Shown: positions 8,249 to 17,204, counted from the first letter of the stretch. The stretch: DNA of 52,459 nucleotides from Acinetobacter tandoii DSM 14970 = CIP 107469 (GCF_000400735.1 NZ_KE007376.1:59434-111892), one strand, 5' to 3'. The notes: generated by a model from the letters alone, not told the origin. Numbers and translations: made by a program.

Positions 8249-9690
8249 TTTTGGTTCTCCTGATCCTGTTTAGGATTTTCTTTATTTAGGTCGTTCTCAT
8301 CATCAATCGTACTTAATGGACGTTTTGATGCCTGTATAACTGCCTGCTCACTATGTGGTGCCGAATGTATAAATTCTGGACCTTTGCGCATCAATTTCAA
8401 CATGTAGAAAATGCCGACTCCAAACACAATAAAGTAGACCATCACAAAAATAATAAGGGTTAAACCTACCTGTTCCGCTGAAACTGGAGAAAGTGTATCT
8501 TTGGTACGCAATACACCATAAACAACCCATGGTTGACGACCGACTTCAGTGGTAAACCAACCTGCAAGTAAAGCGATAAATCCTGAAGGTCCCATGTATA
8601 GCGCAAATCTATGCAACCATACCGAGTCATAGAACTTGTCAGTTTTTCTTAGCCATGCACCTAGCACCGCCATTAAAATCATCAGTACACCAAGTCCGAC
8701 CATAATCCGGAAACTCCAGAACACGACCAGCGAGTTTGGACGGTCTTCAGGTGCAAATTCCTTTAAGCCTTTGACTTCACCATCTAAGGTATGTGTCATG
8801 ATCAGGCTACCTAGATTCGGAATTCCGATCGCATACTTGGTTTCTTCAGCTTCCATATCTGGAATACCAAATAAATACAGTGGCATGCCATGATCTTTAT
8901 TGGTTTCCCAGTGTCCTTCCATAGCTGCCAGTTTGGCCGGTTGGTGTTCTAGGGTATTCAAGCCATGTAGATCTCCGACAAACATTTGCAATGGTGCCAA
9001 TGCGAGAATCATCCACATGGCCATGGAAAATGATTTTTTCACCAAGGCATCACGACGGCCTTTTAATAAATGAAATGCGGCTGTGGCAGCTACTAGCAAA
9101 GCAGAGACCAGAAAGGAAGCCATTGCCATATGTGCCAATCGATAAGGGAAAGATGGATTAAAGACAATCGCAAACCAGTCTTGCGGGATGATGATCCCAT
9201 TTTCAATGGTGAAGCCTTGTGGCGTCTGCATCCAACTGTTTGAGGACAGAATCCAGAACATGGATATACAGGTACCGACAGCCACCATCAGCGTTGCGAA
9301 AAAATGGGTTTTGGGTCCCACTCTGCCCCAACCAAATAGCATAATCCCTAGAAAACCAGCTTCAAGGAAGAAAGCACTTAAAACCTCATAAGCTAATAAT
9401 GGTCCAGTCACACTGCCGGAAATCCGTGAAAACTCACTCCAGTTGGTACCAAACTGATAGCTCATCACCACGCCAGAGACCACGCCCATACCAAAGGACA
9501 GGGCAAAGACTTTGATCCAGAACTTAAATAAGTCTCGGTATACTGGATCGTTAGTTTTAAGCCAACGCCATTCCAGAACAGCCAGAAAACTGGCCAAACC
9601 AATAGAAATGGCAGGAAAAATGATATGAAACGATACGGTAAATGCAAACTGGATACGCGCCAGTTCTAGCGCGGTTAACCCTAAGTCCAT
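8245..9690 (-). CDS. cydA: Cytochrome bd ubiquinol oxidase subunit I (CydA/CioA, short Q-loop)
   Basis: A 481-residue haem-bearing subunit. Likely haem ligands are H22 (SFHIIFP), H187 (RLAHMAMAS) and M330 (SFRIM). The quinol-site motif region GDLHG...EHQPAK (about 239-252) and the GRQPW motif are present. The Q-loop is short compared with E. coli CydA, placing it in the CioA-like short-loop group, often linked to tolerance of cyanide and sulfide. That fits the neighbouring sulfide and persulfide genes. The C-terminal 40 residues are a charged, disordered tail (Asp/Glu/Lys/Asn/Gln-rich). It is the first gene of a cydAB-small subunit operon. Confidence 0.93.
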   Translation of the reverse strand: MDLGLTALELARIQFAFTVSFHIIFPAISIGLASFLAVLEWRWLKTNDPVYRDLFKFWIKVFALSFGMGVVSGVVMSYQFGTNWSEFSRISGSVTGPLLAYEVLSAFFLEAGFLGIMLFGWGRVGPKTHFFATLMVAVGTCISMFWILSSNSWMQTPQGFTIENGIIIPQDWFAIVFNPSFPYRLAHMAMASFLVSALLVAATAAFHLLKGRRDALVKKSFSMAMWMILALAPLQMFVGDLHGLNTLEHQPAKLAAMEGHWETNKDHGMPLYLFGIPDMEAEETKYAIGIPNLGSLIMTHTLDGEVKGLKEFAPEDRPNSLVVFWSFRIMVGLGVLMILMAVLGAWLRKTDKFYDSVWLHRFALYMGPSGFIALLAGWFTTEVGRQPWVVYGVLRTKDTLSPVSAEQVGLTLIIFVMVYFIVFGVGIFYMLKLMRKGPEFIHSAPHSEQAVIQASKRPLSTIDDENDLNKENPKQDQENQK

Positions 9691-9963
9691 GTTGTCACCT
9701 TATCCTTCTATTAATGGGTGAAAAGATTTCAGCAAAACACTCTGAAATATCGTTTTATGTATATTTAAATTTAAGTGTGTCCACATATTTACAGTATTGT
9801 AAATACGTAAGCCTTCACGTTTGCATGCCCACATTACTTTTTTAAGGCTGAGATAACTCATAATGCTGCTAACAGGCAACAAAGTATTAATTTTCATGAT
9901 TAAAACTCTTTAAGATGTTGTGTGGTACAAACAGATCAACTGTTTGATGTGACAAATCGTGTC

Positions 9964-10374
9964 TTAAAGAGCCAAAGGAGGCGCTCTGCCCTGCGGCAGC
10001 AAATACAGCTTCTGTAAGCTGAAATAGACATGCCGGAAAACAGTCTGATAGAAATTTAATCTGACTTGAATCCGGTCCAGAACTTCATCAATCCCCAACT
10101 TAAATGGCAGCACCAAATCACCATAGACCTTACAATATTGGCATTGATGGTTATGTTCATTGTGATCGTGGGAATGTTGAAGCATCAAATCCTGTAGCAG
10201 CTCATGATGAACCGAGTGGATATGATGATGATCAGCAGGCGAAAGAAGATTATGGGTGATCGACATACAGACCGGAGCAATATGAAATTTTTCCGGCAGC
10301 AGAGGCTGTAAATATACTGCAATTTGCAAAAGTATGGCTGCAAATGCAATAAAGATTCCACTTCGCTTCAGCAA
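9964..10374 (-). CDS. DUF2946-type His-rich exported protein
   Basis: A 136-residue protein with an N-terminal hydrophobic segment (about 5-27), then a His-rich region (SPADHHHIHSVHHE and HSHDHNEHNHQ), a CQYC pair and the C-terminal PQGRAPPLA. This layout (signal, CxxC, arginine-proline-proline tail) is that of DUF2946 proteins, which often sit beside copper or sulfur genes. The His and Cys residues suggest metal binding, which is inference. A second family member is encoded divergently at 12223. An AT-rich box resembling the BigR-region box lies about 100 bases upstream. Confidence 0.7.
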   Translation of the reverse strand: MLKRSGIFIAFAAILLQIAVYLQPLLPEKFHIAPVCMSITHNLLSPADHHHIHSVHHELLQDLMLQHSHDHNEHNHQCQYCKVYGDLVLPFKLGIDEVLDRIQVRLNFYQTVFRHVYFSLQKLYLLPQGRAPPLAL

Positions 10375-10470
10375 GTTTTCTCTCGACTGGCATCGAATAA
10401 GAGGGATACGCTGGATAAAAAGATGAAATTTAAAGATAAATTCCTACTTATTTACTCAGCTTTTCATTCT

Positions 10471-10490
10471 ATAAATATATAATATATATT
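10471..10490. promoter_or_regulatory. AT-rich box resembling the bigR-region operator
   Basis: ATAAATATATAATATATATT matches in style the ATATATAATATATAATAT run between yeeE and bigR at 19006-19040. It precedes the DUF2946 gene. It could be a second BigR site, but low-complexity AT sequence also arises by chance. Confidence 0.35.
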
Positions 10491-10555
10491 CGTTTTTGAA
10501 AAGCAAAAAAAATAAATAAAAAGTTGATTAAATTAAACACTTAAGATAATAAAAT

Positions 10556-10588
10556 AACTTTCTCTTACAGTTGATGCAGGAGAAAGTT
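10556..10588 (-). terminator. Terminator after the broken blh copy
   Basis: The perfect 9-bp stem AACTTTCTC / GAGAAAGTT has a 15-base loop. It lies 37 bases beyond the minus-strand stop and is followed on that strand by TATTTTATT. Confidence 0.65.
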
Positions 10589-10625
10589 ATGTATTGTACA
10601 AAGAGTGTTCAGAAGAAGACTTTGC

Positions 10626-11492
10626 TTACTTGAAATAATTGAGAGGCAATTTTAAGTAAGATACGCCATTTTGTTCTGGTTGGGGAAAGCGTCCCGCATT
10701 CATATTAATCTGAATGGATGGCAGAATCAGCTCAGGCATTCTCAAGGTTGCATCACGTTTTTGGCGCATTGCAACAAACTCCGCTTTTTCTGTGCCAATA
10801 TGAATATTAAACTGTTTCTGAGTTTTGATATCCGTTTCACAGATGTAGTCATGACGTGATTCCGGTAAATAGTCATGACATAGGAAAACACGAGTGTCTT
10901 CAGGCAACTGATAGAGGGTCTGTACAGAATCAAATAAAGTCGCAGCACTGCCCTTAGGAAAATCACATCGTGCCGTTCCATAATCAGGCATAAACAAGGT
11001 ATCACCCACAAAAACAGCATCCCCAATCACATAACTCAAGCATGCAGGTGTATGGCCAGGAGTAGGAATATTATAGGCTTTCAGGTTGCCAATATGAAAT
11101 TCTTCGTGATCCTGAAATACATGATCAAATGTCTGGTAAGCATTGAATTGTTTGATATCAATGTTATAGATTTAGCTAAAGGTGTCCTGTACCAGTGAAA
11201 TTCGTTCGCTCATCGCTGTTTTTCCACCGAGTTGCTGTTTTAAATACTGTGCTGCTGTTAAATGATGTGCATGTACATGCGTTTCCAAAATCCACTCAAC
11301 CTGTAAGCCCTGCTCTTTGACATACGCGATGATTTGATCGGCATGCGTGGTAGATGTCACTGCTGAAGCAGAGTCATAATCGAGAACACTGTCGATAATC
11401 GCACATTGTTTTGTGGCTGGATCTGAAACTACATAACTGAATGTATTTGTTTTAGGATCAAAAAAATCTTTTACATTTGGTTGAGTCGACAT
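10626..11492 (-). pseudogene. Blh-type metallo-beta-lactamase fold hydrolase, broken by a nonsense codon
   Basis: One continuous frame of 289 codons is closely similar to the intact Blh at 17276-18148 along its whole length, from DFFDPKTNTFSYVVSDP to SYLKLPLNYFK. It is interrupted by a TAA at about 11172-11174 (codon 107, where the intact copy reads TFAAIYN and this copy reads TFS-stop-IYN). The metal-binding motif is also altered: THVHAHHLTA here against THVHADHLTA in the intact copy, so the metal-ligand Asp of HxHxDH is lost. Both changes indicate loss of function. Upstream neighbour: a rhodanese gene 49 bases away. Confidence 0.9.
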
Positions 11493-11541
11493 AGTCTTAC
11501 TCCTTTTTAAAATTTAGAAGCTCACAGAGCACATTTAAAAC

Positions 11542-11889
11542 TTAGTTTTTGATGCAAGGTAGGTTGTTTTTCCACCAGGATTTCATACCACCTTTTAACT
11601 GTGTGACTGAATAACCCATCTTGGCCAATCTGCGTGTTGCAGGAATACTCCGGTGTGCCGATAGACAAATGGTCACCACAGGCTGATCCGGATCAAGCCC
11701 TAATGACTGTATTGTAGATTCGTTCAACTGTGTAATAGGTAAATTGACAGCACCTTCTATATGACTATGTTTAAACTCTTGAGCACTTCGGACATCAACA
11801 ATCTGTACAATTTCCAGTTTCTGCCATAATTCCTGACAGGTAGTTTCAGGCACCTTGCCCCAAGGTAGATACATCAGAATGTTAAACAT
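11542..11889 (-). CDS. Single-domain rhodanese-like protein
   Basis: A 115-residue rhodanese fold protein. VDVRSAQEFKHSHIEGAVNLP is the CH2A region, and CLSAHRS (Cys75) is the active-site loop that would carry a persulfide. KGGMKSWWKNNLP is the typical C-terminal end. It belongs to the same minus-strand cluster as the broken blh, suggesting an older duplicate of the persulfide-handling operon at 16-19 kb. The upstream region is AT-rich. Confidence 0.85.
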   Translation of the reverse strand: MFNILMYLPWGKVPETTCQELWQKLEIVQIVDVRSAQEFKHSHIEGAVNLPITQLNESTIQSLGLDPDQPVVTICLSAHRSIPATRRLAKMGYSVTQLKGGMKSWWKNNLPCIKN

Positions 11890-12222
11890 GATTTTCCTCT
11901 ATTAGAACAGTGGTTATCCGTGACCTATATTTATAAGAGTTTAAAATAAAAATCAGCAGTAAAATTAATATAAGTCAATCTCAGGTTAAACTTCAAATCT
12001 GTTTCATAGAATATGATGATTTTTCAATAATCGATTCTTTAATATAACCTTACTGTGTAAGACCTCATTGGCTTTAGAATCTTACGTTTCCTGTTATATA
12101 AAGAAAAAATAAAATTATGTTGAGTAGCAGATTTAAATCGATTTAATCATCTATTTTTTCAATTATAAATTTTATATTTTGTTATATTATAACTTATGTA
12201 ATGTTCATAAAAGTGTAATGAA
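11890..12222. promoter_or_regulatory. Divergent AT-rich intergenic region
   Basis: This 333-base region lies between the rhodanese gene and the divergent DUF2946 gene, so promoters for both must be here. A near-palindrome, GTTATATTATAAC, lies about 12180-12193 close to the plus-strand gene and could include its -10 element. No further gene is visible. Confidence 0.35.
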
Positions 12223-12681
12223 GTGCTCATGATGTTGGGAAGATTGTTGGGGCTATCAGCAATCTTGTTACAGATCGTTGTATTCCTGCAGCCTTTATTT
12301 CCAGAAAAACATAGTGTTTTTCTGGTATGTAAAACTGTTGCTGTAGCATTAGATCTAGAAGTTACTAGCGCTCACCCACAACATAGCTTCGCAACATCAC
12401 ACCCGCATAGCAATCAAGCCAGTAGAGCAGACCAAAGCAATGCACATATCCTCGCACATGTGCAGGATCGACATGAACATCAACAGCAGGATGACTGTCA
12501 GTTTTGCTTGGTGTATAGCTATACCTTACCGCTACTGGATACTAAACTCAGACTGGTACTGGTCAGAAATCAGACCTTGTTACTGTTCTTCAGTACAGTT
12601 GTCTTGCATATGCTGTCCCCACCTACTCCCTGGTTCCTTATTCCTCAGAGCCGTGCTCCTCCTCTAACATTCATCCATTAA
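12223..12681 (+). CDS. DUF2946-type His-rich exported protein
   Basis: A 152-residue protein of the same type as the one at 9964-10374. It has a hydrophobic N-terminus (LGRLLGLSAILLQIVVFLQPLFPEK), a His-rich linker (HPQHSFATSHPHS and DRHEHQQQ), DDCQFC, a second hydrophobic segment (about 118-133) and the C-terminal PQSRAPPL. The shared start (LLQI.V.LQPL.PEK) and end show that the two are paralogues. An exported, metal-binding role is inferred from His/Cys content only. The start is the second or third ATG-like codon of the frame; the first is used here. Confidence 0.65.
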   Translation: MLMMLGRLLGLSAILLQIVVFLQPLFPEKHSVFLVCKTVAVALDLEVTSAHPQHSFATSHPHSNQASRADQSNAHILAHVQDRHEHQQQDDCQFCLVYSYTLPLLDTKLRLVLVRNQTLLLFFSTVVLHMLSPPTPWFLIPQSRAPPLTFIH

Positions 12682-12932
12682 ATCAGCAGATGTGATATCG
12701 CTGAGCAGTCTTCCTAGTTTGCGATATGGTCGAAAATATTCATCTATCCAGAATATGTAGGCAGCTCACAATCGACATCTTCAGTCACCGTAATCCTATC
12801 CGTAATAGTGAATATGACTTTTGATTTGTCTGTATCTAAATCTTTTTGAAGTCCAACTATCACAGTCTCAATGACTTTCTAATTTTTCAAAGTGTTATTA
12901 CAACTTTTTAGTATATCGATAAGGAGGACACA

Positions 12933-13196
12933 ATGATGAATCTACTTCAGCATGATCAGGCACATCACCTAAAAAGTGATTTTAATAACAGCTGTTGTCT
13001 GGATTTAGCACAACAAATTGTAAGGATCCGGCAAGCTCTCAATATTTCACAGACAGAACTGGCGGCCAAGCTGTGTATTTCTTCCCGTACCCTAGAAAGC
13101 TGGGAACGTGGAGTTCGTAATCCCTCAAGCGCAGCCCAAGCTTTGCTAAAACTTTTTATCAAGTCACCTCATTTTGTTTTAGAAAATCTTGCTTGA
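12933..13196 (+). CDS. XRE-family helix-turn-helix protein (HigA/NadS-like)
   Basis: An 87-residue DNA-binding protein. The HTH_3 domain spans about residues 25-70 (IVRIRQALNISQTELAAKLCISSRTLESWERGVRNPSSAA). It resembles HigA/NadS-type antitoxins, but no toxin gene is adjacent, so it may be an orphan regulator. AAGGAGG six bases before the ATG supports the start. The gene precedes the NifX-like gene by about 110 bases on the same strand. Confidence 0.75.
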   Translation: MMNLLQHDQAHHLKSDFNNSCCLDLAQQIVRIRQALNISQTELAAKLCISSRTLESWERGVRNPSSAAQALLKLFIKSPHFVLENLA

Positions 13197-13309
13197 ATAG
13201 TATTAGTTATGTTTTTGAATAGCTTCTGTCGCTACAAGCTTAACTTATGAATCATCATGAACCGATACATGCCTATAAAGAGTGGCTGTATCATTTGGGA
13301 GAAATCTTT

Positions 13310-13609
13310 ATGATAATTGTAATTACATCACAGAACCGACGTCACATTACTCCGCATGCTGGAAAATGCCGAAAATTCTGGAAATATGAGCTCAAAGATG
13401 GGAAAGTTATGGACAAACAGCTCATTGAGGTGGAGAAAGAAGCATCATTTTCTCAGTCGGGTGAGGTGCTAGAAAAACTGTTACCTATGGATATTTTCGT
13501 AACTACAGGGATGGGGGACAGATTACGAGAAAAACTCAAAAATATTGGCGTACATGTTATTGTGACTGGCGAAATTGATCCTGATAACTTTATTAACAGT
13601 TTAGTTTAA
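13310..13609 (+). CDS. NifX/NifB-type dinitrogenase-cofactor-binding family protein
   Basis: About 99 residues from the ATG at 13310 (MIIVITSQNRRHITPHAGKCRKFWKYE), which has GGGAGAA upstream. An in-frame ATG 63 bases earlier lacks a good site. The sequence matches the Nitro_FeMo-Co fold: an N-terminal strand, HAG with Cys/Arg, a central VEKEASFS segment, then DIFVTTGMGDRLREKLKNIGVHVIVTGE. In nitrogen fixers these proteins carry iron-molybdenum cluster precursors. No other nif gene is present, so here it is likely a stand-alone metal- or Fe-S-binding protein of unknown role. Confidence 0.7.
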   Translation: MIIVITSQNRRHITPHAGKCRKFWKYELKDGKVMDKQLIEVEKEASFSQSGEVLEKLLPMDIFVTTGMGDRLREKLKNIGVHVIVTGEIDPDNFINSLV

Positions 13610-13805
13610 CTCGCCTACCTATATGCTTTCGTTAAATGCTTTAGATTATTTTCTGTGTACGCTTGAATAAAATCTGAAACCAGAGTTAAAGTTTCCATTA
13701 AAAGTTAATGGGAACTTTCGCTGATAAAATACATCTTACTTAACTGATATTTGATCAAAACATTAAATTGCCTAGGTTTGAACAAATTGACACTATATTT
13801 CATAT

Positions 13806-13836
13806 AAATGCCTGACGAATTTCATCAGGCATTTTT
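13806..13836. terminator. Rho-independent terminator between convergent genes
   Basis: AATGCCTGA / TCAGGCATT form a stem around a short loop, followed by TTTTTATTT. It lies between the plus-strand NifX-like gene and the minus-strand dehydrogenase. Confidence 0.8.
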
Positions 13837-13914
13837 TATTTGTAAAACAGATGCTTCTAATAAATTCCAAAAGGAAAACCTTCTTAATCAAATGAAAGCC
13901 TTTCCTAAAATTAA

Positions 13915-14658
13915 CTATTGTGAAGTATATGAACCATCTACTACATACTGGCTGCCCGTTACAAAAGATGCATCATCAGAGAGTAAGAAAGCAACGACCT
14001 GTGCAACTTCTTCCGGATTTCCTAAACGACCAACTGGATGCAATTTTATCAGTTCAGCTTCATCAAACTCACCAATTAAAGGCGTTTTAATATAACCAGG
14101 ATGTACTGAATTAATACGAATACCCTTTTTAGCATATTCTAGCGAGGCTGTTTTAGTAAGCCCGGTTACACCATGCTTAGCTGCAACATAACCAGAAATA
14201 TTTTCAGTCCCAACTAAACCTAAAATTGATGCTGTATTCACAATTGCACCACCGCCGGCTGCCAATATTGCAGGGATTTGATAATGTAAGCCATAAAAGA
14301 CCGCATTCAAATTAATATCAATCACATGACGCCAAGCTTCAATACTTAAATCTGCAATTGGCTGAACATCACCCAATATTCCAGCATTGTTAAAAGCTAA
14401 ATGAAGGGCACCATACGTGCTAATTGAAAATTCAACCGCTGCTTTCATGTCTTCAGGTTCAGCCGTATTGGCTTTATTCGCAGCCGCTTTACCACCTAAA
14501 GATACAATTTCCTCAGCAACTTTCTGTGCTGCTTCAAAGTTAATATCCGAGACTACGACACTTGCACCCTGCTTCGCTAAAAGCATAGCTGTGCTTTTCC
14601 CAATTCCAGAACCCGCACCAGTAACTAGGGCAACTTTATTTTTGAACCGATTTGACAT
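13915..14658 (-). CDS. Short-chain dehydrogenase/reductase
   Basis: A classical SDR of 247 residues from MSNRFKNKVALVTGAGSGIGKST. Cofactor motif TGAGSGIG is at 14-21, NNAG near 90, the catalytic Ser in NTASILG, and YVAAK carries the Tyr and Lys pair. The C-terminal FVTGSQYVVDGSYTSQ is the usual SDR end. An Asp after the second strand (SDINFEA) suggests a preference for NAD over NADP. The ATG at 14658 is preferred because AAGAGA stands just upstream, whereas the upstream ATG at 14688 has none. The substrate cannot be told. It is followed upstream by the methyltransferase gene on the same strand. Confidence 0.88.
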   Translation of the reverse strand: MSNRFKNKVALVTGAGSGIGKSTAMLLAKQGASVVVSDINFEAAQKVAEEIVSLGGKAAANKANTAEPEDMKAAVEFSISTYGALHLAFNNAGILGDVQPIADLSIEAWRHVIDINLNAVFYGLHYQIPAILAAGGGAIVNTASILGLVGTENISGYVAAKHGVTGLTKTASLEYAKKGIRINSVHPGYIKTPLIGEFDEAELIKLHPVGRLGNPEEVAQVVAFLLSDDASFVTGSQYVVDGSYTSQ

Positions 14659-14727
14659 AATAAAATCTCTTTTTTTAAAGTGCTGCAATGCTGAATATTT
14701 GCATCACATTTAAGAATTCACTTGTTT

Positions 14728-15348
14728 TTACTTCTTCACTTGTATCGCAAATTGAATAACATGGCATTTACCACAATGTAATTCTCCCTCCTGTCTTTCT
14801 TGCTCTCCAACATAAAAATGATGGATATGATCCTGCTTGAAAACCTGCAAAATATCCCACGGATAGTATAAATATTCGATATTTTTAGGGCCACCAGTTT
14901 TATAGTTGATCTGCTCCTTGGAATACAGCTCACCGATAAACCATCCACCGTTTAGCAAAGATTCTCTTATGCCTTCTAAAACCTTTGTTTGTGTTTCTGT
15001 ATCGAAATGACCAAATACACAAATCACGTTTTGATAACGCTCGGACGGCCATTTAGCTGCTGTTAAATCAACATGTCTGAGTTCAAGATTTATCCCTGTG
15101 GCTTCGGCTTTGCTGGACAGATGCTTCAAAGCAACATCGGAATAATCCCAAACTTCCGCCGAAAAAGGATAATTATGCTGTCTTGCCTGCTCAGCCAGGT
15201 ACAGGATATTCCGTCCTTCTCCTTCAGCAATTGCCAGTGTTTTACCTTCTATCCGGATTTTTTCTGCAATCTCCTGGATAAACAGGTTTGCTGCTGTGCC
15301 GTATAGGTCCTGCGTCTGGGCATACAATTCATTCCAGTGCTGACTCAT
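14728..15348 (-). CDS. Class I SAM-dependent methyltransferase (TehB-like)
   Basis: A 206-residue Rossmann methyltransferase. Motif I is AIAEGEGRNILYLAEQA (about 38-55), the acidic end of the second strand is EVWDYSDVAL, motif III region LRHVDLTAAKWP, and motif IV NVICVFGHFD. It resembles TehB/thiopurine-like enzymes that methylate small molecules. A role in metalloid or thiol detoxification fits the cluster but is inference. GGAGAGATGAA precedes the ATG. The C-terminus has a CGKCH motif that could bind metal. Confidence 0.8.
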   Translation of the reverse strand: MSQHWNELYAQTQDLYGTAANLFIQEIAEKIRIEGKTLAIAEGEGRNILYLAEQARQHNYPFSAEVWDYSDVALKHLSSKAEATGINLELRHVDLTAAKWPSERYQNVICVFGHFDTETQTKVLEGIRESLLNGGWFIGELYSKEQINYKTGGPKNIEYLYYPWDILQVFKQDHIHHFYVGEQERQEGELHCGKCHVIQFAIQVKK

Positions 15349-15375
15349 TTCATCTCTCCATTTACTACAATCAAA

Positions 15376-15711
15376 TCAGCTGGAAAACTCTTTAAATGCC
15401 TCCAGGGCATTTGCGGCATACATCAATGAAGGTCCACCACCCATATAGACTGCAACGCCTAGCACTTCTTCCAGTTCCTGCAGGGTCATGCCCATTTTGA
15501 CCAGCGTTCTGACATGAAAACCGATACAGCCATCACAACGTGCCGCCACACCAATCGCCAAGGCAATCAGCTCCTTGGTTTTCGGATCAATTACGCCATC
15601 ACGCATAGCAGTCTGGGACAGCTGATTAAAACTTTTCATTAAATCCGGTGAATCCTGGCTTAGAGTTCTTAAACTGCCTGAAATATTTTTGGTTAATTCT
15701 TTGTATTTCAT
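15376..15711 (-). CDS. AhpD-like carboxymuconolactone decarboxylase family protein
   Basis: A 111-residue all-helical protein with the AhpD core motif ARCDGCIGFHVRT: CxxC followed by His at the usual spacing. In AhpD these cysteines and the histidine reduce disulfides or peroxides. A thiol-dependent antioxidant role is likely. It is 50 bases downstream of a rhodanese gene and 27 bases from the methyltransferase gene, apparently in one transcription unit. GAGAAA precedes the start. Confidence 0.85.
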   Translation of the reverse strand: MKYKELTKNISGSLRTLSQDSPDLMKSFNQLSQTAMRDGVIDPKTKELIALAIGVAARCDGCIGFHVRTLVKMGMTLQELEEVLGVAVYMGGGPSLMYAANALEAFKEFSS

Positions 15712-15761
15712 AACTTTTTCTCAAATTAAAAATCAACAATCAAGTTTTTATATTCAACAGC

Positions 15762-16166
15762 TTATTTTTCTACCGGGTAGCCCTGTTCCAGCCAAGCCTG
15801 ATAGCCACCTTGAACCGACTTCACCTGGGTAAATCCCATATTCTGTAAGGTATCGGTTGCCAATGCGGAACGTCCACCCGTGCCACAGATCAAATAGATC
15901 GGCTGATCTTTAAGATGTTCCAGTGCTTGCAAGGTATCACAATGATGGCTGGCTAAAGGATGCTGGTGAATCCTCATTTCTAAAACACCACGAGGATAAT
16001 TGATTGCTCGATCTATTGCTGCTGCCTGAAATTCATCTGGTTCTCTGACATCAATCAGTATGGTTTTATGGTTTTTCATTGCCTCAAACAATTCATCTAC
16101 GCTCACTTCCTGAATCCGGCTTTTCGCATTCCGGATCAATTGCTCTGCAGTTTTCATCATTTTCAT
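15762..16166 (-). CDS. Rhodanese-domain sulfurtransferase
   Basis: A 134-residue single rhodanese domain. LIDVREPDEFQAAAIDRAINYPRG is the first half, and the active loop CGTGGRSALA carries the catalytic Cys. The C-terminal VQGGYQAWLEQGYPVEK is typical. An N-terminal helical stretch (AEQLIRNAKSRIQEVSVDELFEAM) is seen in periplasmic or PspE-like single-domain forms, though there is no clear signal peptide. GAGGAAGA before the ATG supports the start. It probably leads a small operon with the AhpD-like protein and the methyltransferase. Confidence 0.87.
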   Translation of the reverse strand: MKMMKTAEQLIRNAKSRIQEVSVDELFEAMKNHKTILIDVREPDEFQAAAIDRAINYPRGVLEMRIHQHPLASHHCDTLQALEHLKDQPIYLICGTGGRSALATDTLQNMGFTQVKSVQGGYQAWLEQGYPVEK

Positions 16167-16421
16167 TCTTCCTCGCTCATCAAAATCAGCTTCATTTGTT
16201 ATAAATGCCAGTTCAGCAGCTTAAAAGCGCTTTGTTGTAGCTACCACCGCGGCTGTTTCAGCACTGTTGCAGTGATCACTGCTATTGCAAACCATCTATT
16301 TGTTAAAGCCATTTCAGACTCTACACCGGTTGGATATTCATTCAAATGACAGAAAAACAGGCTATTCATCTGTCATCCAGAAGCAGACTTTCTATCTCCG
16401 TCCGGAGAGCACTTCACGGGA

Positions 16422-17204
16422 CTAGCCCATGAGTGCTGAATAGATTAAATACACAGCTACCCCAATCACAGTCGTGGCAAAAATTTTCTGTACCCGGTTA
16501 CTTTCAATCCGGTGCATCAGACTGCGTCCAATCAACATTCCCACAATACAAGCCAGAACAAAAGTCAGTGTGACCGAAACAGGATATTGAAAACCATCCA
16601 GCACGTGTGCAGTAATACTGACACCGCCAATCAGGAAAATAATCATCAGGGAAGTCGCGACGATACTGCGCATATCGAGGTCGGTGAATTTACGCAGTGC
16701 CGGGACAATCACAAAACCGCCGCCCACCCCGAGCAAGCCAGTCAGCAAACCCGCCACTACGCCAATACCGGCGAGGAACGAGGCCGTTTTCACATTCCAG
16801 ATCAGGCGACCGGTCGTTTGATTGACCTTACACGGTGGATTCTCATGGTCATTAACTTTGTTAAAGAAGATCCGGTAAGCCACAATCAACATGACTAGAC
16901 TGAAAGCCATCGTCAGCCAGACCGGAGAAACAATACCAGCCAGATTTACGCCATAGCGTGCTGAAGGAATACTGATCAGGGCGATCCAGAGCGCAGCGCG
17001 ATAACGTACAATACGCTTGAATAAACCCTCGAACGTTCCGACCAAGGCAGACAGAGTCACTGCCAGCAAGCCCACAGGCGCAGCCTGTGCCACGGTCCAG
17101 CCCTGACTCGCCATCAGTGCCGGTACAGCCAGGATACCGCCACCAGCACCGGTTAAACCCAGCAAGCCACCGATGGCCAACCCTTCCAGTATTAACACCC
17201 ACAT
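16422..17204 (-). CDS. TauE/SafE-family sulfite/organosulfonate exporter
   Basis: A polytopic membrane protein of 260 residues starting at MWVLILEGLAIGGLLGLTGAGGG. The paired repeats GLTGAGGGILAVPAL and GLLGVGGGFVIVPAL, one near each half, are the signature of the TauE/SafE (DUF81) family. About eight helices are visible. Such permeases move sulfite or other sulfur anions out of the cell. The start at 17204 is chosen over 17249 because AGAGAGGAAC precedes it and the longer form adds only a polar leader. It follows Blh in the sulfur cluster. Confidence 0.88.
   Translation of the reverse strand: MWVLILEGLAIGGLLGLTGAGGGILAVPALMASQGWTVAQAAPVGLLAVTLSALVGTFEGLFKRIVRYRAALWIALISIPSARYGVNLAGIVSPVWLTMAFSLVMLIVAYRIFFNKVNDHENPPCKVNQTTGRLIWNVKTASFLAGIGVVAGLLTGLLGVGGGFVIVPALRKFTDLDMRSIVATSLMIIFLIGGVSITAHVLDGFQYPVSVTLTFVLACIVGMLIGRSLMHRIESNRVQKIFATTVIGVAVYLIYSALMG

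Noticed and set aside
9700..9897. 65-residue minus-strand frame upstream of cydA
   Set aside because: No convincing ribosome site, no family resemblance, and it lies in the region expected to hold the cydA promoter.
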